From NCBI GenBank assembly GCA_025642065.1, contig JAODUP010000510.1:352501-416500 (forward strand): a stretch of DNA of 64,000 nt. Reading direction: 5' to 3'. The stretch comes from Paralvinella palmiformis. Taxonomy: Eukaryota; Annelida; Polychaeta; Terebellida; Alvinellidae. The position numbers were made by a program, and so were the translations under genes. The notes beneath the pieces were generated by a model. It did no database searches. It was not told the DNA's origin and saw only the letters and a list, made by a program, of their open reading frames with translations. This document shows, piece by piece, positions 36,747 to 49,979 of this stretch; positions within the stretch are counted from its first letter, which is position 1; each line of letters starts with the position of its first letter.

Positions 36747-39700
36747 ATGGCATCAGCCATTTATGACCATCTTAATGCTGAAGAGTTCATTGGTGGTTCA
36801 AGTGGACTGGCAATAGCAGTATTTGGCAACACACTTTCTCGTCTGCCACCTCTCTCTCGTAAGTTAATTTAGCAAATTTGTATTTTAGACCTAGATCATA
36901 GATGATAGATCTAGATTAGTAGATACTAAAATAGTAATAAGTGATATAAAATAAATCTAGAGTCTAGACATTTTCTCACTCTTCACCATTTTATTCATCT
37001 GATTTCTTGAATTTTAGTGCTTAGCCAAAACTTGAAGCAAAGATGATGTCAGGATTGATTCATTGTCATGTCATATAATTATATATAATATAACTAAACA
37101 ACACTTAAAAGCTTCCTGTGGCTATGACTTAGATCTAGAATGCTGCTTTCTCCAGTTCATCTTACTTCTTAGATAGTCTCTAGATCTCCCTTTTTCATAC
37201 TATCGTAACTATGCAACTCAACTTTTATAATTATACTTTTTATAGGCTCAGAAACTCTTCGCCACTCCGGCCTCTTCACCAGTAGGCACATTCACCAGTG
37301 AACACAAAATTCGCTGGTCCATTTGCCACTGATACCTGAACCTTAATACAGAGGTGCCAACCATTACAATTTCTGCGGAATCATTATGATTTTCTGTTCT
37401 TCATTACGCCCGTACTCTGAAAACCACGATAAATCTGCCTTTTCACGTAATACTAATAGTTTCATGTGGTGCAGTTTTGTCACTGTCTTAGCCGACCACT
37501 GTATCACAAGGTTTGCTTGGATGCTTGTATATTGGGGAGTATACCCAGGCTGTTGCTTGTTCAGCACAGCCTCTGTGGTGCTCATCATATGGCAGTTGCT
37601 CTAGACCGCATAGCTTGAAAGCTTTTGATGTGCTAATGAATTGGAATGGTGCATTTTTTCCAGTGGGGCCATGAATTTTGTGGGGATGATGTGTTTTACC
37701 TATGCAGGAGATGCTCTCATTCGTACAATGTGGATTTTATCTCCGGATAGTGAGTAGTCTAAAACATTTTGAGGCAAGATATGTGGTAGTCTCCAGTTTG
37801 TTTATCGTAGAATGATTTTCCACTGTTTTGGGGCCCTTTGCAGTGGAAAAAAGTATCATGTGACTCAAATACTCTTTGCTGATTGGCCAGTTATCTTTGT
37901 TTACATTAAATAAAAGCACATGGTCTTGTTTATATGGTGGATTTCTCTGTCCCTTTCATGTTTATTTGTCTGATCACTGTGTTTTTCTTTATTTTATGTT
38001 AATATCATGATAATGAATAATACAGTAATCCTATAAAGATTTTAGTATAGTGTAGAATATGTAGGGTAATCATGTACTGAAAGAGCAGACTTGTGCATGA
38101 TGACATAATTGTTATTAAATGTGTGGAAAAATCTGGTTAAACAAAAAAAGCAGTTAAACCTTTAACAAAAGAATACCTATGATGTTAAATAATTTTGGTA
38201 TTGATAAATTAAATGGTTTTATGATGCATAGTGTCCTGTTAGCCATAGGTTGCATTTCGTGCAAAAATTATTACTCTTTCCAATTTTCAAATGTTGGCAG
38301 TTATGTTAATACCATTAAAACAAAAACTTATTATGTGATTGTTATTGGTCAAAATAATTTTTTTTTTAAATTTCAACCGATAACGGATTTCAAGCGAATC
38401 AGTCATAAGTTCGCTACAGTTGACATTTATTTATTATGAAAACACAGTCTGTAATCTACATGAGGTCATTTATTGGTATCTTCAACATTTAGTAACCTTT
38501 ATTATTAACAGTGCAACGTTAATTTCCAGTGTGACCAGTGTCACTGTCAATGTTCAAATATTGGTCATTGGGTTGTTGAGTTCTTTAAGCAGGAGAACAG
38601 AATATTTACAATTTGTTGCTTTGATATAAAGAATTTATTAATTAAATGGGCCTACTAGTTCCTGTAATATATAATATAATAATAATGCATGTTTATATAG
38701 CGCCAGAACCAGGTAACCCTGTTCTGAGGCACTGTACAGTATTATTATCCCTGACTCAGACCTGTTTCCACCCAGCACACATCTCAACTCCCACAGGAGC
38801 ATACAGCGCATGCTGCCATTATAGGCGCAAAGCGTTACTCAAACACATAGCCATTGCATCCTGTCAGGTACTCATTTTTATGGATGAGTGAATCAGTGCC
38901 ACATGACAACATTGCAGCTCCCGGAGATTCGTAATCATCTAGACAAAGCCAAAGGTGTGAGTACAGGTTTCACCAATGTCTTAATCACAATAATCGTTGA
39001 AGCCAATTCTCACAGAAGTGATGACACTGGATAATAATTGTAATTAGGAGCATATATTCATGATCTCCTTAATCGGACTAGATACACTCAACCACAATTT
39101 GTTGCTTTGATATAAGTATGTTATGTTTACTATACAATGGCGAAATTGGTGGCAAATGTGCCTAACCATAAGTGGCGAAAGGGCTCTACCGTGATTGGCA
39201 AATATGCCTTGAAAACTAGTAAATTTTAGGTATCGAGAAGGCCTTGGTGGCGAGCGTTCCTGTTCCCATGATTATACTCAATACATCATGATTATAATAT
39301 CTTCAGTTTTAGTCTCCAACTTATTAAATGGCACCACTAGCTCAGTAAATTAAAAGTGATATGTTAAAGAGTGTTTTCCAAACTCACATTCCCTGATGTT
39401 TTATGGCCACTTTTATGGTAGGCTAAATGGGCCCAGCAACCCCCAAAGGTAATGAAGTGAAGTTGGGGATGAAAGAACCTTCAGATATGCCTAGGCCGAG
39501 ATTGGAACACTGGTGGTAGTGATCTGTGGTCCAATATGCTACCACTAGACCACAGAGGCACCCCTCACATTCCCAGAGACGACTTATCTTTGATAATGAT
39601 TAAGGCATAGATCTGCATTTTGGCTGCCACTGTAATTACATAGTCACCAGCTTTCATGTGTATGCTCTAGATTGTTAATTCGGGATTGAGATAAGGTGTG

Positions 39701-42700
39701 TGCTCAATAAAATTAGACTTTTATTCTACGAAAGCATAAGCTAAAAGTTATAATTTGAGATTTATCCTTTGTAACACTTTGTCTTAGTGAGTGCATATCG
39801 TGACATATATCTTTATTCATTGGATTATTTTCTCCACAGAATTTGGTTATCAAATTTTAAATTAAATCTTACCTTACAAGATGTCAGATGTGAATAATTT
39901 TTCACAAAAATCTAAATATTTTACTCTCTAATTCAACTTTTACATGATTATTGTCTGTAGTCCTGAATTGAGAATTGCCTCAATCATGGTTGTTTTTCTT
40001 TGTAATGAGGGTTTCACTAGTATGTTATCTTATACAAATCCTTTGTTCTTTCTGTTTTATTAACTTATATAACTAAACTCTGTTTTTTTCCAGGGCTTCC
40101 TGTGTTATTTGCTGGTACTGCAGTTGGCATTGGATTAGGTTATGCTGTGCGAAGTAAAAAAGAGCAGAGAATCCTAGATAAAGAATACATGATATGGGAT
40201 TACGTAAAAAGACATCCTGAAGACTTTCCCGAATTAAGTGAGTAACACTTACAATATCAGAACATACCAGACATGGGTCAATTCCACCTCAAATTTATCA
40301 ATTCCAAATTATTCAATTCCAATTCAATTTTTTTCTGACTCTTTTTGCCTAATATTTTTTACCATGAGTAGGTACTCTGAGTAGTTTATATTCCAAGTAG
40401 GATTATCATGGAAGAAATATTTCTGAAATAAAAAATTAAATGGTAAATTAATTTGTGGATTTAATTTTATTTTGCCTGTTCTAAACATTGAACAGGGGTA
40501 AATTCCTAAATAGCAATATCTCTATATAGATTATGGGCATGCTATGTGGTGGTGTCTCCGAGTCGTGGGTGGAGCCAATGGTATCCAGACCATTTAATTG
40601 GTTAAATGCTCATGTGCGGTGCCACAGTCAGTGTGCATATCTGATATATATATATAAGGAACCAAAGTTCAGGATCAATTTGGTTCCAGTATATTGGTAA
40701 CACCACATGTAAGTGTTAACGCTGTAAAATTAGTGCAAGCCTAACCACAAGGCGCTTTTAGCTAAAGAGGTATTTGATTATATCAAGTGGTGGATCATAG
40801 TCTTGGGTGCATCCCCATGTAAGAGTATATTTTTTTTTAATTATCAAAGATGTGTTTATATTCCACTGTCCAGTAGGAGCCTTGAAACAAATCTATTTGC
40901 TTAGCTCCGCCCAGTAGGGGTCAGATCCTGTATTTACTTTCACAAGTTTACAAAATCTCTCAAATGGCTATTAAACAGTTAGGCCTGGGGACAGGCTATA
41001 GTAGTCACAGTTTGAGGAGAGGAGGGGCAAACTTTGGCTCCAGATTGGCATTCCTGGTGAGATGATAAAATATATTAATTCCTAAATAGCAATATCTTGA
41101 TATAGATTACAGGTATGCTATGTGGTGGTGAGTGGGGGTGGAGGCCATGGTATCCAGACCATTTTAATTGGTTAAATGCTCACTTGGGGTTCCAGAGTGG
41201 GTGTGCCTATCTGATATATATATAAGGAATCAAAGCTCTGGATCATTCATGAGCTCCGGTGGCCTGGCGGTTAAGCACCTGGCACTTGATGCCAATGGTC
41301 ACAGGTTCAAACCCTGTAAGAGGTCGAAACTTTTCTAGGGATTAATTTCTCGGCTCACAACATCGTGGATGGATGACCACGTTAAATGGCGCTGCCATCT
41401 CCACTGAATTATTTAAAATAAAGGGGACGTTAAAGACCCCCTGATGATGTAAAACACTCTGGCAGTGACCACCCTCGGTATTTTGGCTCCATCTTTCCGT
41501 ACTGCTCCCCTGTAAGTGGTGGGGGAGGAGCTTCCTCAACCACTCCAACAAAGAGGCTGTGCCGATTAAGTGACAGCCTGGGGATTCTCCCTGAACAACA
41601 AAACAAACAACTGGATCATTATGGTTCCAGTATATTGGTAACACCACATGTAAGAGTTAACATTGTAAAAAATATAAATTAATTTCTGGATTTAATTTTT
41701 GTAGGAAACTTCAATTCCAATTCCAAATTTCTCAATTCCAATTAATTTTTTTAAAATAATCAATCCCAATTCCGGAATTGACCATCAATTCCGGAATTGA
41801 ATTGACTCCATGTCTGGAACATACTTAGCTGTAATTACTAAAAAAATTGGTCATGTCCAGAAACTCATTATTACGTCATTTTGAAGTTTTTGCATGTTTA
41901 GCTTTGCTTAGTATATCACTAAAGGTGGATTGACCTTTGCTTGCTGCTAATAGCCTGTGGTTGACCTTTTAACGTGTGAAATCTTGAAAGCATTCCTCTT
42001 AAATTGGTTACATAATGTGGTTTAAGTTTAATTAAACTAATTCCACAATATATTTGATAATAAAAAAGCAACCTGTCAGTCAGTAGGATTCAATCCAGTG
42101 TATGATTACCATAATATCAAAATATGCTTTTGATGGTTTATGACAATATCATGTCATAAACCTGTTTACGACATGACATCATAAACCCTGGATTAATCCA
42201 TGGTTTTTTATATTGTGTCATAAACTTGCCAACCATGTAGGATTGACAAAAGAATTGATGGTGAATATTTTTGTGCATTTAGTAATCAAAGCAGAATTAG
42301 TCTCAGTTGTGATATTAACTATAGTAGAATTATGATTTATGTCAAAACATGAAGTAATTTAACCATGTTAATTAATATTTATGACTGTTAGAATTATTTG
42401 TTGTCATCTCTTAAGGTTAATAATAAGTCTTGTAATACATAACAATGGAATAATTTAAGTACTAGATAGTGGAATTGTTTTATGTGTTCATCATTAGAAA
42501 TAGTGAAATGAATGTGTGTTTAGCCAGTTAATGAATTTGAATTATACATGTTGTGCTGATTTTGTTCCCAAAATGATCATTTGGAAATTGAATATTATCA
42601 GTGCGTGTTTATAATTTGTTCCCGTAGACTATCATATGATCGAATAAATGTTTAATGGCATGTGATTTAAAAAAGAATCTCATTATCTCAAAGTCTTCAA

Positions 42701-42935
42701 TCCCCTGTGTTTTGTTTATATTACAGGTTCCAGGTGGTCAAAATAAATCTGAGTGATTTATTCTGTTGGATATTTGATCTAATGAACTTTCTTGAAATAC
42801 CCTCTCCAGCAGCAATGCTGAAACAAAGCAGTCACTCAGTTTGCATGAATTGAGGTTGAAATTTATGTTGTGTTTTCCTTTTCAGAACCCAAGAAGTATA
42901 AGGAGGTCCTGCTGGAGTGGCATCCAATCCGATGA
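36747..42935 (+). CDS. NDUFC2: NADH dehydrogenase (ubiquinone) 1 subunit C2 (complex I B14.5b)
   Basis: Accessory subunit of mitochondrial complex I, in the inner-membrane arm (family knowledge). Exons: 36747-36858, 40094-40237, 42886-42935; 306 nt, so 101 residues, with all splice sites GT-AG and in phase. The start is ATG followed by ASAIYDHLNAEEFIGG. Two hydrophobic stretches, about residues 17-30 and 39-55, fit two membrane helices. The diagnostic end is RHPEDFPEL, then KKYKEVLLEWHPIR and stop, matching the conserved HPEDFPE...HPIR terminus of NDUFC2. It is somewhat shorter than the vertebrate protein (about 119 residues), mainly at the N-terminus. A polyA signal is at 43134. The second intron is inflated by nested transposons. 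Confidence 0.92.
38640..38940. repeat. Probable interspersed repeat in NDUFC2 intron 1
   Basis: Begins near ATGTTTATATAGCGCCAGAACC and contains GAGGCACTGTACAGTATT, reminiscent of LINE or SINE 3' ends elsewhere in the window (compare the GCGCTGTACATAAAC stretch at 28615). No ORF of interest. The class is unresolved. Confidence 0.35.
39395..39566 (-). mobile_element. tRNA-derived SINE (family B), minus orientation
   Basis: Second copy of the 31868 family, in NDUFC2 intron 1. The body sequence GATGTTTTATGGCCAC and the CTTCAGATATGCC block are conserved; the B box is decayed (ATTGGAACACTGG on +), so it is probably older. Confidence 0.7.
40469..41676. mobile_element. Insertion bounded by two ~230-250-bp direct repeats (LTR-like)
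   Basis: Repeat 1 (40501-40730) and repeat 2 (41077-41671, itself interrupted by a SINE) share AATTCCTAAATAGCAATATC, GGTATCCAGACCATTT, TTGGTTAAATGCTCA, a TATA-like ATATATATATAAGGAA and CCAGTATATTGGTAACACC. A purine-rich stretch (GAGGAGAGGAGGGG) precedes repeat 2. This suggests a tiny LTR-type element without genes, but the TG...CA termini and a primer-binding site are not clear. A tandem duplication is the alternative. The host MITE sequence (about 24 bp, AAATTAATTT-TGGATTTAATTTT) is repeated on both sides. Confidence 0.5.
41238..41620 (+). mobile_element. tRNA-derived SINE (family A), second full-length copy
   Basis: The element (41248-41610) is collinear with the 26552 copy from GAGCTCCGGTGGCCT to its AACAACAAAACAAACAA tail. 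It is flanked by the exact 10-bp duplication CTGGATCATT (41238-41247 and 41611-41620). The sister direct repeat at 40501-40730 preserves the unoccupied site (TTCAGGATCAATTTGGTTCC), which fixes the insertion point. Confidence 0.88.
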
Positions 42936-45339
42936 GTGAAACAGTTTCTTCCAATCAGCCGCCCTTTTCTTTGATATAAGCTGGACACAAAATTGAAGAA
43001 GCCGGAATATGTTTTGAACTGTCATCAGTTATTAACATCTTGATACATATGTATGGAAGCTATAATAACATTTTGCACCGGCTGACATAATAATATTGGT
43101 TTAACTTTGTGGCTCTTATTAAAGTCGTGTTATAATAAAAACTTGTTCATTCATGGTGTGAAAGTTACACAGGTGGTGATCATAAGAAGAAAACTGTCCA
43201 CAAGATAGTAATTGTAGACTGCTTCTGACAGACCTTAATAATGTTGCATTTGAATGGGTGTGTATATAAATGATTCAGTTCTTGTTAGAATCGGCTGGCT
43301 GGCCAAGATTAAGAAGTGCGCATTCTGAAACTGATTATTAGCATTTGTAGCAGTTATGTTGTTGTGCATGCGTCTCAGTAAATTTGATGGAATAATACTG
43401 GATAAATTTAAGCTGGTAAGAAAAGGAAACTAGACAAAGGACCAATTTTAATCAGATAACCAATATATCAAATGCATAACACAATAATAGAAACTTGAGC
43501 ATGAGGTATAAGCTCAAACTGTATGTATTTTCATCACTACAACTAGTTATGTTTTTCCATATTTACTCAAATTATATACATCTCTGAAGATTTCTGTACA
43601 GTTTTTAATATCATAAGTCCAATATGCAGTTTATAATCAAGAAAGCAACTATCACAGATGGCAGAATCTAAAACAATTCATTTTAAATGAAATAAACACC
43701 AAAGACTTCAATAACAAACAAGTTATCACAGATTACATAAGTCTCAACAAACACTTGACTAACTGAAATATCTACAAAATAAGCACCAAACTCTTCAATT
43801 TATTCAAATCAGTACCTCGCCTGTGCTTTAAATAATTTTTTCTTCAGAATTCACATCACTTTCTTCCTTAACAGTTGAATTTAAGTGTGGAAGAATTATT
43901 TACAATTGAAGAATTAAGAAAGAGTGGGTACAATAATATTGATGTGGAACTCGCACAATACACACAAGTGTGTATACCTGGATATTTTTTAGTTGAGACG
44001 AGGCAAATTTTTCACTGCTGCTGTTCTCTTAACTGGACCATATCTTGGATCAATAATTCGGTGGTCCTGAGGTATATTCATATTTCTGTAAATTATACAA
44101 TAAAAATATTAAATATGACTCTAGGAGGAACAATGAGACTATGTAGGTGCACACAAATGTTTGACGATATAAATAAAACATTGCTAATGATTAAACACAC
44201 ATGGATGAATGTTGTTTAATGACACATCGGCACAATTTAGGCCATTCAGTGTCCTGAATGATTAAACACACAGAGAAATATAATGCATTGTAATACTGTT
44301 AATTGAGTGATCAGTTATATAATAATCATTAATCAATCTGTCCACATTAATATTTTCACTAAATGAATTTCAATGCCACATAAGTATGCATCTGATATAA
44401 GTTGCAGTATTAGTCATATGATTTTGTTTTTATAAATTTATAATTTGAGGTATAATCTAAGGTAGTATTTATTAAATAGATTTTATATAAAATTTTGTAG
44501 TATGGCAATTTTCAAATAAATATCACTGTTTTTCCCCAGACATTTTATTATTAATTTCATCATGGAATTTTTCTCTGTATGATTATTTACGGTTTTGACA
44601 AACTTTCCCTATCTTACATGGCACTTATCACATAAATGCTTTGATGTTCTCAACAGAAACCCTACCATACAGCCTTTTTTCTTACACACCACCTTTACTT
44701 GTACCACATATTTATCCGTAATTGTTCTAACTATAATAATAATACGAACAGCTATCCTATAGATAATACAATTTTGTACAATTCAATTTTGGTAAATAGT
44801 ACCTTTATGTACATACAAGCAGGCAAGATACATGTAACTAGATAGATCAACTTTGTAATAGTCCACACACAGACGATTAAAGTATTTTAATATCTTTCAA
44901 ATGATAAAATACTGCAATAACGAAGAGAAAATATTGCCGAATGATCTAGAGAAAAAAAATTAATTCTGATACAAATTCAAATATTAATAAATAGTTCTGC
45001 CTCTACTAGAAATTTCAGTGAACAATCTCATAACACAAAAACCAGTTGTGAGGCAAGTAGCTAACAATGCAAAAATATGGTTTAGGTTCTGCTTTCCCTG
45101 TTCTGTCAGGACTGGCTAGTACTCTTACAGCTTCAAGCCAAGCAGTAAGTTCATAGAAGGTTAGCACGGTTTGTGGGTAGAGATTAAAATGATCGAGAAA
45201 CCTGCTGTATGCCAGCCTGCCTCTATTCTCTTAGCTACCAGTTCCTCTGTGTGTGTGACATATTCGGTTTTAATAAGGTGACATAATTTCATAGGAGTCT
45301 CAACTGAAATACAGTTTGCTGTCTGTTAACCCAATACAC
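42936..45339. other. Intergenic between convergent NDUFC2 and CCDC169
   Basis: Contains both 3' UTRs. A 114-codon frame at 43875-44219 has no family resemblance. No other gene seen. Confidence 0.5.
43134..43139 (+). terminator. NDUFC2 polyadenylation signal
   Basis: AATAAA 199 bp after the stop codon. Confidence 0.55.
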
Positions 45340-48300
45340 TTACAGATGCCCTGCTCTGGGAGTTTCACCTAGCCTGTGTGAACCATGATCAAAATTATTC
45401 CTAATTGCATTGATATCCAGGAGATGCTGCTTTCTGTCTTCGTTAGCTTTATGATATGCCTTAAAATTGAAAAATAATGTTTAGTCAACTATCATACAAA
45501 GCAGGAGCATAGACTTGTACAAATGTATAAAACATAAATTAAAAAAAGAATTAAATACACACGAAGAAGAGCCAGGTGACAGATTATTAATATGTACTAA
45601 TTTTATCAGAGCTACCTGTCATAAATCAACCAACCAATGTTTTCCATATATAACAATTGTCAGTATACAAATTATTTATACCCTTTATCGAATTAAGCAG
45701 TTGTGTATTTCCAGATTCCTAATTTTCTGATAAATGATGAGTTAGAATGAATAACAGACACACAATATATATATATATATGAGGGGGGGGGGTGAAATGG
45801 AGCAAACCAAAATACTGAAGGGATATTTTTTAACTTGTACAATAGAAAATTTCCTGTAAAAGGATCAAACTGTATTTCAACAAAGAACAGATCAGTAGAC
45901 ATCCTATGTTTGCTCTTCAGGTTAGTTGACGCCATCTGTCAATAACTACTCGCATGCATTCATTATAATATTGCTTATTTAAGAACTGCAAAATCAATAA
46001 AAATGATCCGAGAAATTGAAAGCAATTCATTCCAAATAAAAAAGTTTGTTTACAGTGTTCATATTAATTTCTGGAATGTTAAATGAGCACCTTTGACTCT
46101 TGATCCAGCCTCCATTCAAGATCCCTCAACTGGCCATTCAGTGAGATTTTCTCTCTCTCCAGAAGAGTTATGTTGTATGGAGTAAGCTGAAAATAAACCT
46201 AAGTTAAGTACATTTATTCACTGAAACAGCTGAATGATAATTATATCAGCTAATCTGCAAATTAGCATTCTGAACTGTGTTATAGGCAGCCTGATGCCTG
46301 AAGTCACTTTGAATGACATAGGATAATGGACAGGTAAACTTTAACGTCAACCTAACAAAAGGATTATTCTACACACAACAGTTTGAAAATAGCGTTGTTT
46401 ACTTTAGTGAGTGAGTTAGTTTGTTTAGAAATTTTCTGAGTGGGTGAGTGGTGTATTTAGCTTTGGTGCTGGTCACTTATGTGGAATATGGCTGGAGGGT
46501 GACATCTCAAAGAAACATCACACAAACACGAGACAGATTTAAACTCTGAACTGGAGGTTTGCAATGCAACACTCTCACCACTGTGCTACTGAAACACCTC
46601 TAAAGTTAATCTTTTGTAATTACTTCTATGATAGAAAATATTTCTGTCTGTAAAGAAAGATAATTTTCAAACTTACCTCATTCGTATTGTCAGCATCTCT
46701 ATTAGACTTAGGCTGTTTACCTAAATGTTACGTTTCATAAGAAAGGCATATTAATGTATTGAACTTAGTCAACTTTAACCGGCCCAATTCACATAAAGCT
46801 TAAAAGGCAAGTGCAGTAAGGTTTATAAACATTTACTACCAGTTTATTGACAGAACAATTTCAGACCCACATCCTTGAGATAATACTATCTTTAAAGTAC
46901 ATAATCGACATATGCTTGCATATTCTACAGATATGATAATGAATAATAATAATAATGTAGATTTAATAAAATGCCCTTGCCAGCAGGAGCCATTCAAAAG
47001 TATAGTATGTTGATATCCCCAATAAGATGTAGGGTATGTAAAATGCGATAAGAAATTTGAAGGCTAGTGTACTTAAAATTACTGCACACAGATGCAGTGC
47101 ATACAGATCCATATTAATAATGAAAAAGCAGTGTGTATATGTTTATGTGTGTATATAATTTCATTTTTCTTATATTAAATGCATGGTTGCATATGTGTAC
47201 AGAGCTATCAACTGTGATACCTACTTTTGTTGTATGTATCTTTAGCTTCTTGTATCTTTTCTGCCAGTGATCCTATTTGTTTGGTCAGCTGCTGATTAAG
47301 TTCGACCTGCATCTCATAGCGAGTTTTCCACTCATTATCTATTTATTAAGACCAACAATTAGCAATTCATTTTAAAATGTGAATTATTGCTTGCAGATTA
47401 ATAGATTTTTATATCTACCTGATGAAATATGCAACATTGTATTCAGTTAAACATGACTTAGATGTGAAATGTGCAGCTTTCTAGACTTACAGGCTTATCT
47501 CATCAGATTTCTATTAATGCAAAATCCTCACATGGTAGCACATAAAATAATATTAAGTTACAGTAATATTACTAAATAAATTAAGAATTAAATAAGCATA
47601 CTTACAGGACATAATCATCTTAGGAAGAGAAGGATTATTAAACATAGAAATAATTAGGCTTACTGAGTGCAAACCTTTATGCACACAAACTCAGACTTAA
47701 AGATGTGCTTCTTGTTATACCATTAACAATAATAAAATACCAAAAAGGGAATTACTTTCACCATCGATAACTCCAGGTGTGTCTATTCTTTTTTCTAATT
47801 CGCTGACAGTGAGCTGAAGTTCCGTGGTAGACTGGTCTAACATCTCCCTTTAAGACAGGTCAAGATCATTAGTAAAACACAATACATACACATATATGCT
47901 TACAGCACTGACTGAAAGTGCTTAATGTGTGTCCAACTCGAATATTGGCAACTTGATTAACCGAACAATCCCTCGAAATTCTCCTCGATTGTGCAAAAAT
48001 ATGGAACATTCTATACAATTTCAGATTATATTACATTTCTGTTAATTTTGCATCATTTTGTTCAGCAAGCACGTAAATTCCCAATCTCTGCTACAGCAAA
48101 TTGTTTTCACATGTTTCAAATAACCGTGTTTCTCAGTCCTGTAATTAATTTCATTATGCAATGACCATTAAATTCCAAAGAAACAATTAAACATTTCACT
48201 AGGTTTGGGTAGATTTGGCATAGAACATCTCGATTAAGCAATTATCACCCTCAAATATTGTTTGCGATCGGTTAAGTTTTTGTTACCAGTAGAGACCATA

Positions 48301-49979
48301 CCACACCTGTGAAAATTGATGCTATCAATTGCAATCAATAAGTGTGAAATATAATTATAAATATCACCAAGAAATGAAGTCTTCATTACATGATCAGAAT
48401 ATTTCAGTATTATACGCTTACACAATATTGAGTGGATAACATCATGATATTATCCACTCAATATTGTGTAAGCATATAATACTGAAATATGATGTTGACT
48501 AATTCCAGTGTAAAAATTAAAGGGTGGTGCTGACTATCGCTGACAAATTGGACATTATCAAACAATTAAAATCTGGTGTCACTCCTGCAAAGATCAGTGA
48601 CCAATACAACATCAGATATGAAAATGTTTGCTGGCACAATTCATAATTTGCTAATAATAGAAATCCCATAAATATCAGTCATTTATCTAAACTATTCAGC
48701 CATGGTGCGTTGATAGTGTATGCATTGACAGTATTGCACTACACCTGACTATATGGTGAATTATTCGATTATCCGAAAACTTGATTATCCAAATATTATT
48801 GGGACATTTTGTGTTCCCCAGACATTACGGATAATTGAGTTGCACCTGTACCATAACTGACTATGGATTTATCCGCCATCACATTTGAAAAAGAACTTCT
48901 ACGAAAAAATGTACTGCATCATTCACATCTTCAATAATTCCTTGGATCATCAGTTACTGTCTCTGCCAATTTATTACTGCATATTATAAGTGACTTAATT
49001 AACAAATGTGTTCCTATTAGCTCTCAGTATTTGATATTGAGAATGGCAGACAATTTACATATAATTAAGTGTTAATTAAGATTAATAAAAACAAATTTTC
49101 ACATTTTGTTTAGACTGAATTATAAAGCTGTGGCCTTTAGATGTTAGTAATGGCAGTTTACTGAAATACAGTGTTCTTATTTATTGGGGATGTGGTGTCT
49201 GATACATATGTTGTACACAGTATACTGTACCCTTTTGTATATGTTTCGGTATTACTAACACAATTATATATTTAATCACGGCATGATCACCTTATTCCAA
49301 ATGGAACCTTGAGCAATAACTATGTGAATCATGCTCTCAAGATCCAATTACCATAATTAATAGCATCATGATTCAGGTCCTTCGTTATTCAGCATCTAAT
49401 ATCCTAGTGTTGTCTCTACATCCAACCTACTGATATCACAAAAATAGATTATACACTTGTAGATAACATCCTATTCTGACTGAAACCTATTGAATGGTGT
49501 AGTCCTGTATGTGCAATGAGACAGGACAATGGAATGACTATGTGTTGTTCGTAATAATGATAAAAAGTCTGTGTTATTAACATTGAAAATCACTGCACTT
49601 TAGGCTTCTTGTTCCAGTGTGGAAATGTAAGTTATGGTTATGGTGAAGAGATATCATTGCTAATGTTACTACATACATTATGTTATTTTTTTTAAATAAA
49701 TATGTTATATCTGCAGATTCTGATCATTTCATGTTTTATTACTTCTTTCTATAGTGCCATTACTAGGCATTAGATGATTAGTGGTTTCTGATATCTAATC
49801 TATCCGTCAAACATTAGATCTAGAGTCCTCTTCACTTGACTTGTTTAACATCTAGAGATCTAGACTCTATTGTCAAGTTCAACTTTGTCAAGTTGTTAAA
49901 TTTTAAATCCTTACTTCATCTGCCGTTCTTGAGTAAGTTCCGCTTTTATCTTCTCTAATTCGTAATCTTCACCCGTCAT
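45340..49979 (-). CDS. CCDC169: Coiled-coil domain-containing protein 169
   Basis: Small coiled-coil protein of unknown biochemical role. Exons in transcript order: 49979-49915, 47847-47756 (or to 47762), 47338-47225, 46720-46677, 46186-46091, 45459-45340. With the 47756 donor the total is 531 nt, 176 residues, fully in phase. It starts MTGEDYELEKIKAELTQERQ. The diagnostic block NEWKTRYEMQVELNQQLTKQ matches the conserved EWKTRYE core of vertebrate CCDC169; the later LEREKISLNGQLRDLEWRLD and QESKAYHKANEDRKQHLLDI also match. Most of the protein before residue 140 is predicted to be helical coiled coil; the C-terminus is Gly/Arg/His-containing and ends AGHL. Two donors for exon 2 are equally in frame and differ by two codons. 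Confidence 0.88.
46498..46605 (-). mobile_element. tRNA-like SINE fragment
   Basis: Reading -, TTTCAGTAGCACAGTGGTGAGAG (A-box-like) is followed about 35 bp on by CAGAGTTTAAATCTG (decayed B box). It lies in a CCDC169 intron. Family different from A and B. Confidence 0.4.
46936..47010 (-). mobile_element. LINE 3' tail fragment
   Basis: On -, TTGAATGGCTCCTGCTGGCAA is followed by GGGCATTTTATTAAATCTAC and an ATT trinucleotide tail, collinear with the 3' end at 50455-50520. Confidence 0.6.
47930..48852. mobile_element. Tigger/pogo-like DNA element remnant with palindromic core
   Basis: In CCDC169 intron 1. The ends are inverted copies resembling pogo/Tigger termini: CCAACTCGAATATTGG at the left, and on - from the right GTGCAACTCAATTATCCGTA. 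Between them, on + at about 48531-48625, a short frame reads ADKLDIIKQLKSGVTPAKIS, like the first helix-turn-helix of Tigger transposases. No DDE catalytic region remains. Confidence 0.55.
48399..48490. repeat. 41-bp near-perfect palindrome with 10-bp loop
   Basis: The left arm 48399-48439 and right arm 48450-48490 pair at 40 of 41 positions around the loop CATCATGATA. A DNA cruciform or RNA hairpin could form. It may be the inverted ends of a smaller element inserted in the Tigger-like copy. Confidence 0.9.

Larger units (their letters stand above)
40260..41824. mobile_element. hAT-like MITE with exact 8-bp duplication, split by later insertions
   Basis: The outer ends (CAGACATGGGTCAATTCC at 40268 and the inverted end ...GACTCCATGTCTG at 41816) belong to the 6535-6906 family. 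The flanking 8-bp repeats GAACATAC (40260-40267 and 41817-41824) are identical. The element is interrupted from about 40468 to 41676 by another insertion. It lies in NDUFC2 intron 2. Confidence 0.8.

Noticed and set aside
41342..41647. 101-codon frame on - in the SINE
   Set aside because: It lies in the body of a tRNA-derived SINE, and the same frame appears shortened in the other copy (26648-26851).
43875..44219. 114-codon frame on + after NDUFC2
   Set aside because: Low-complexity residue mix, no family match, and inside the 3' side of convergent genes.
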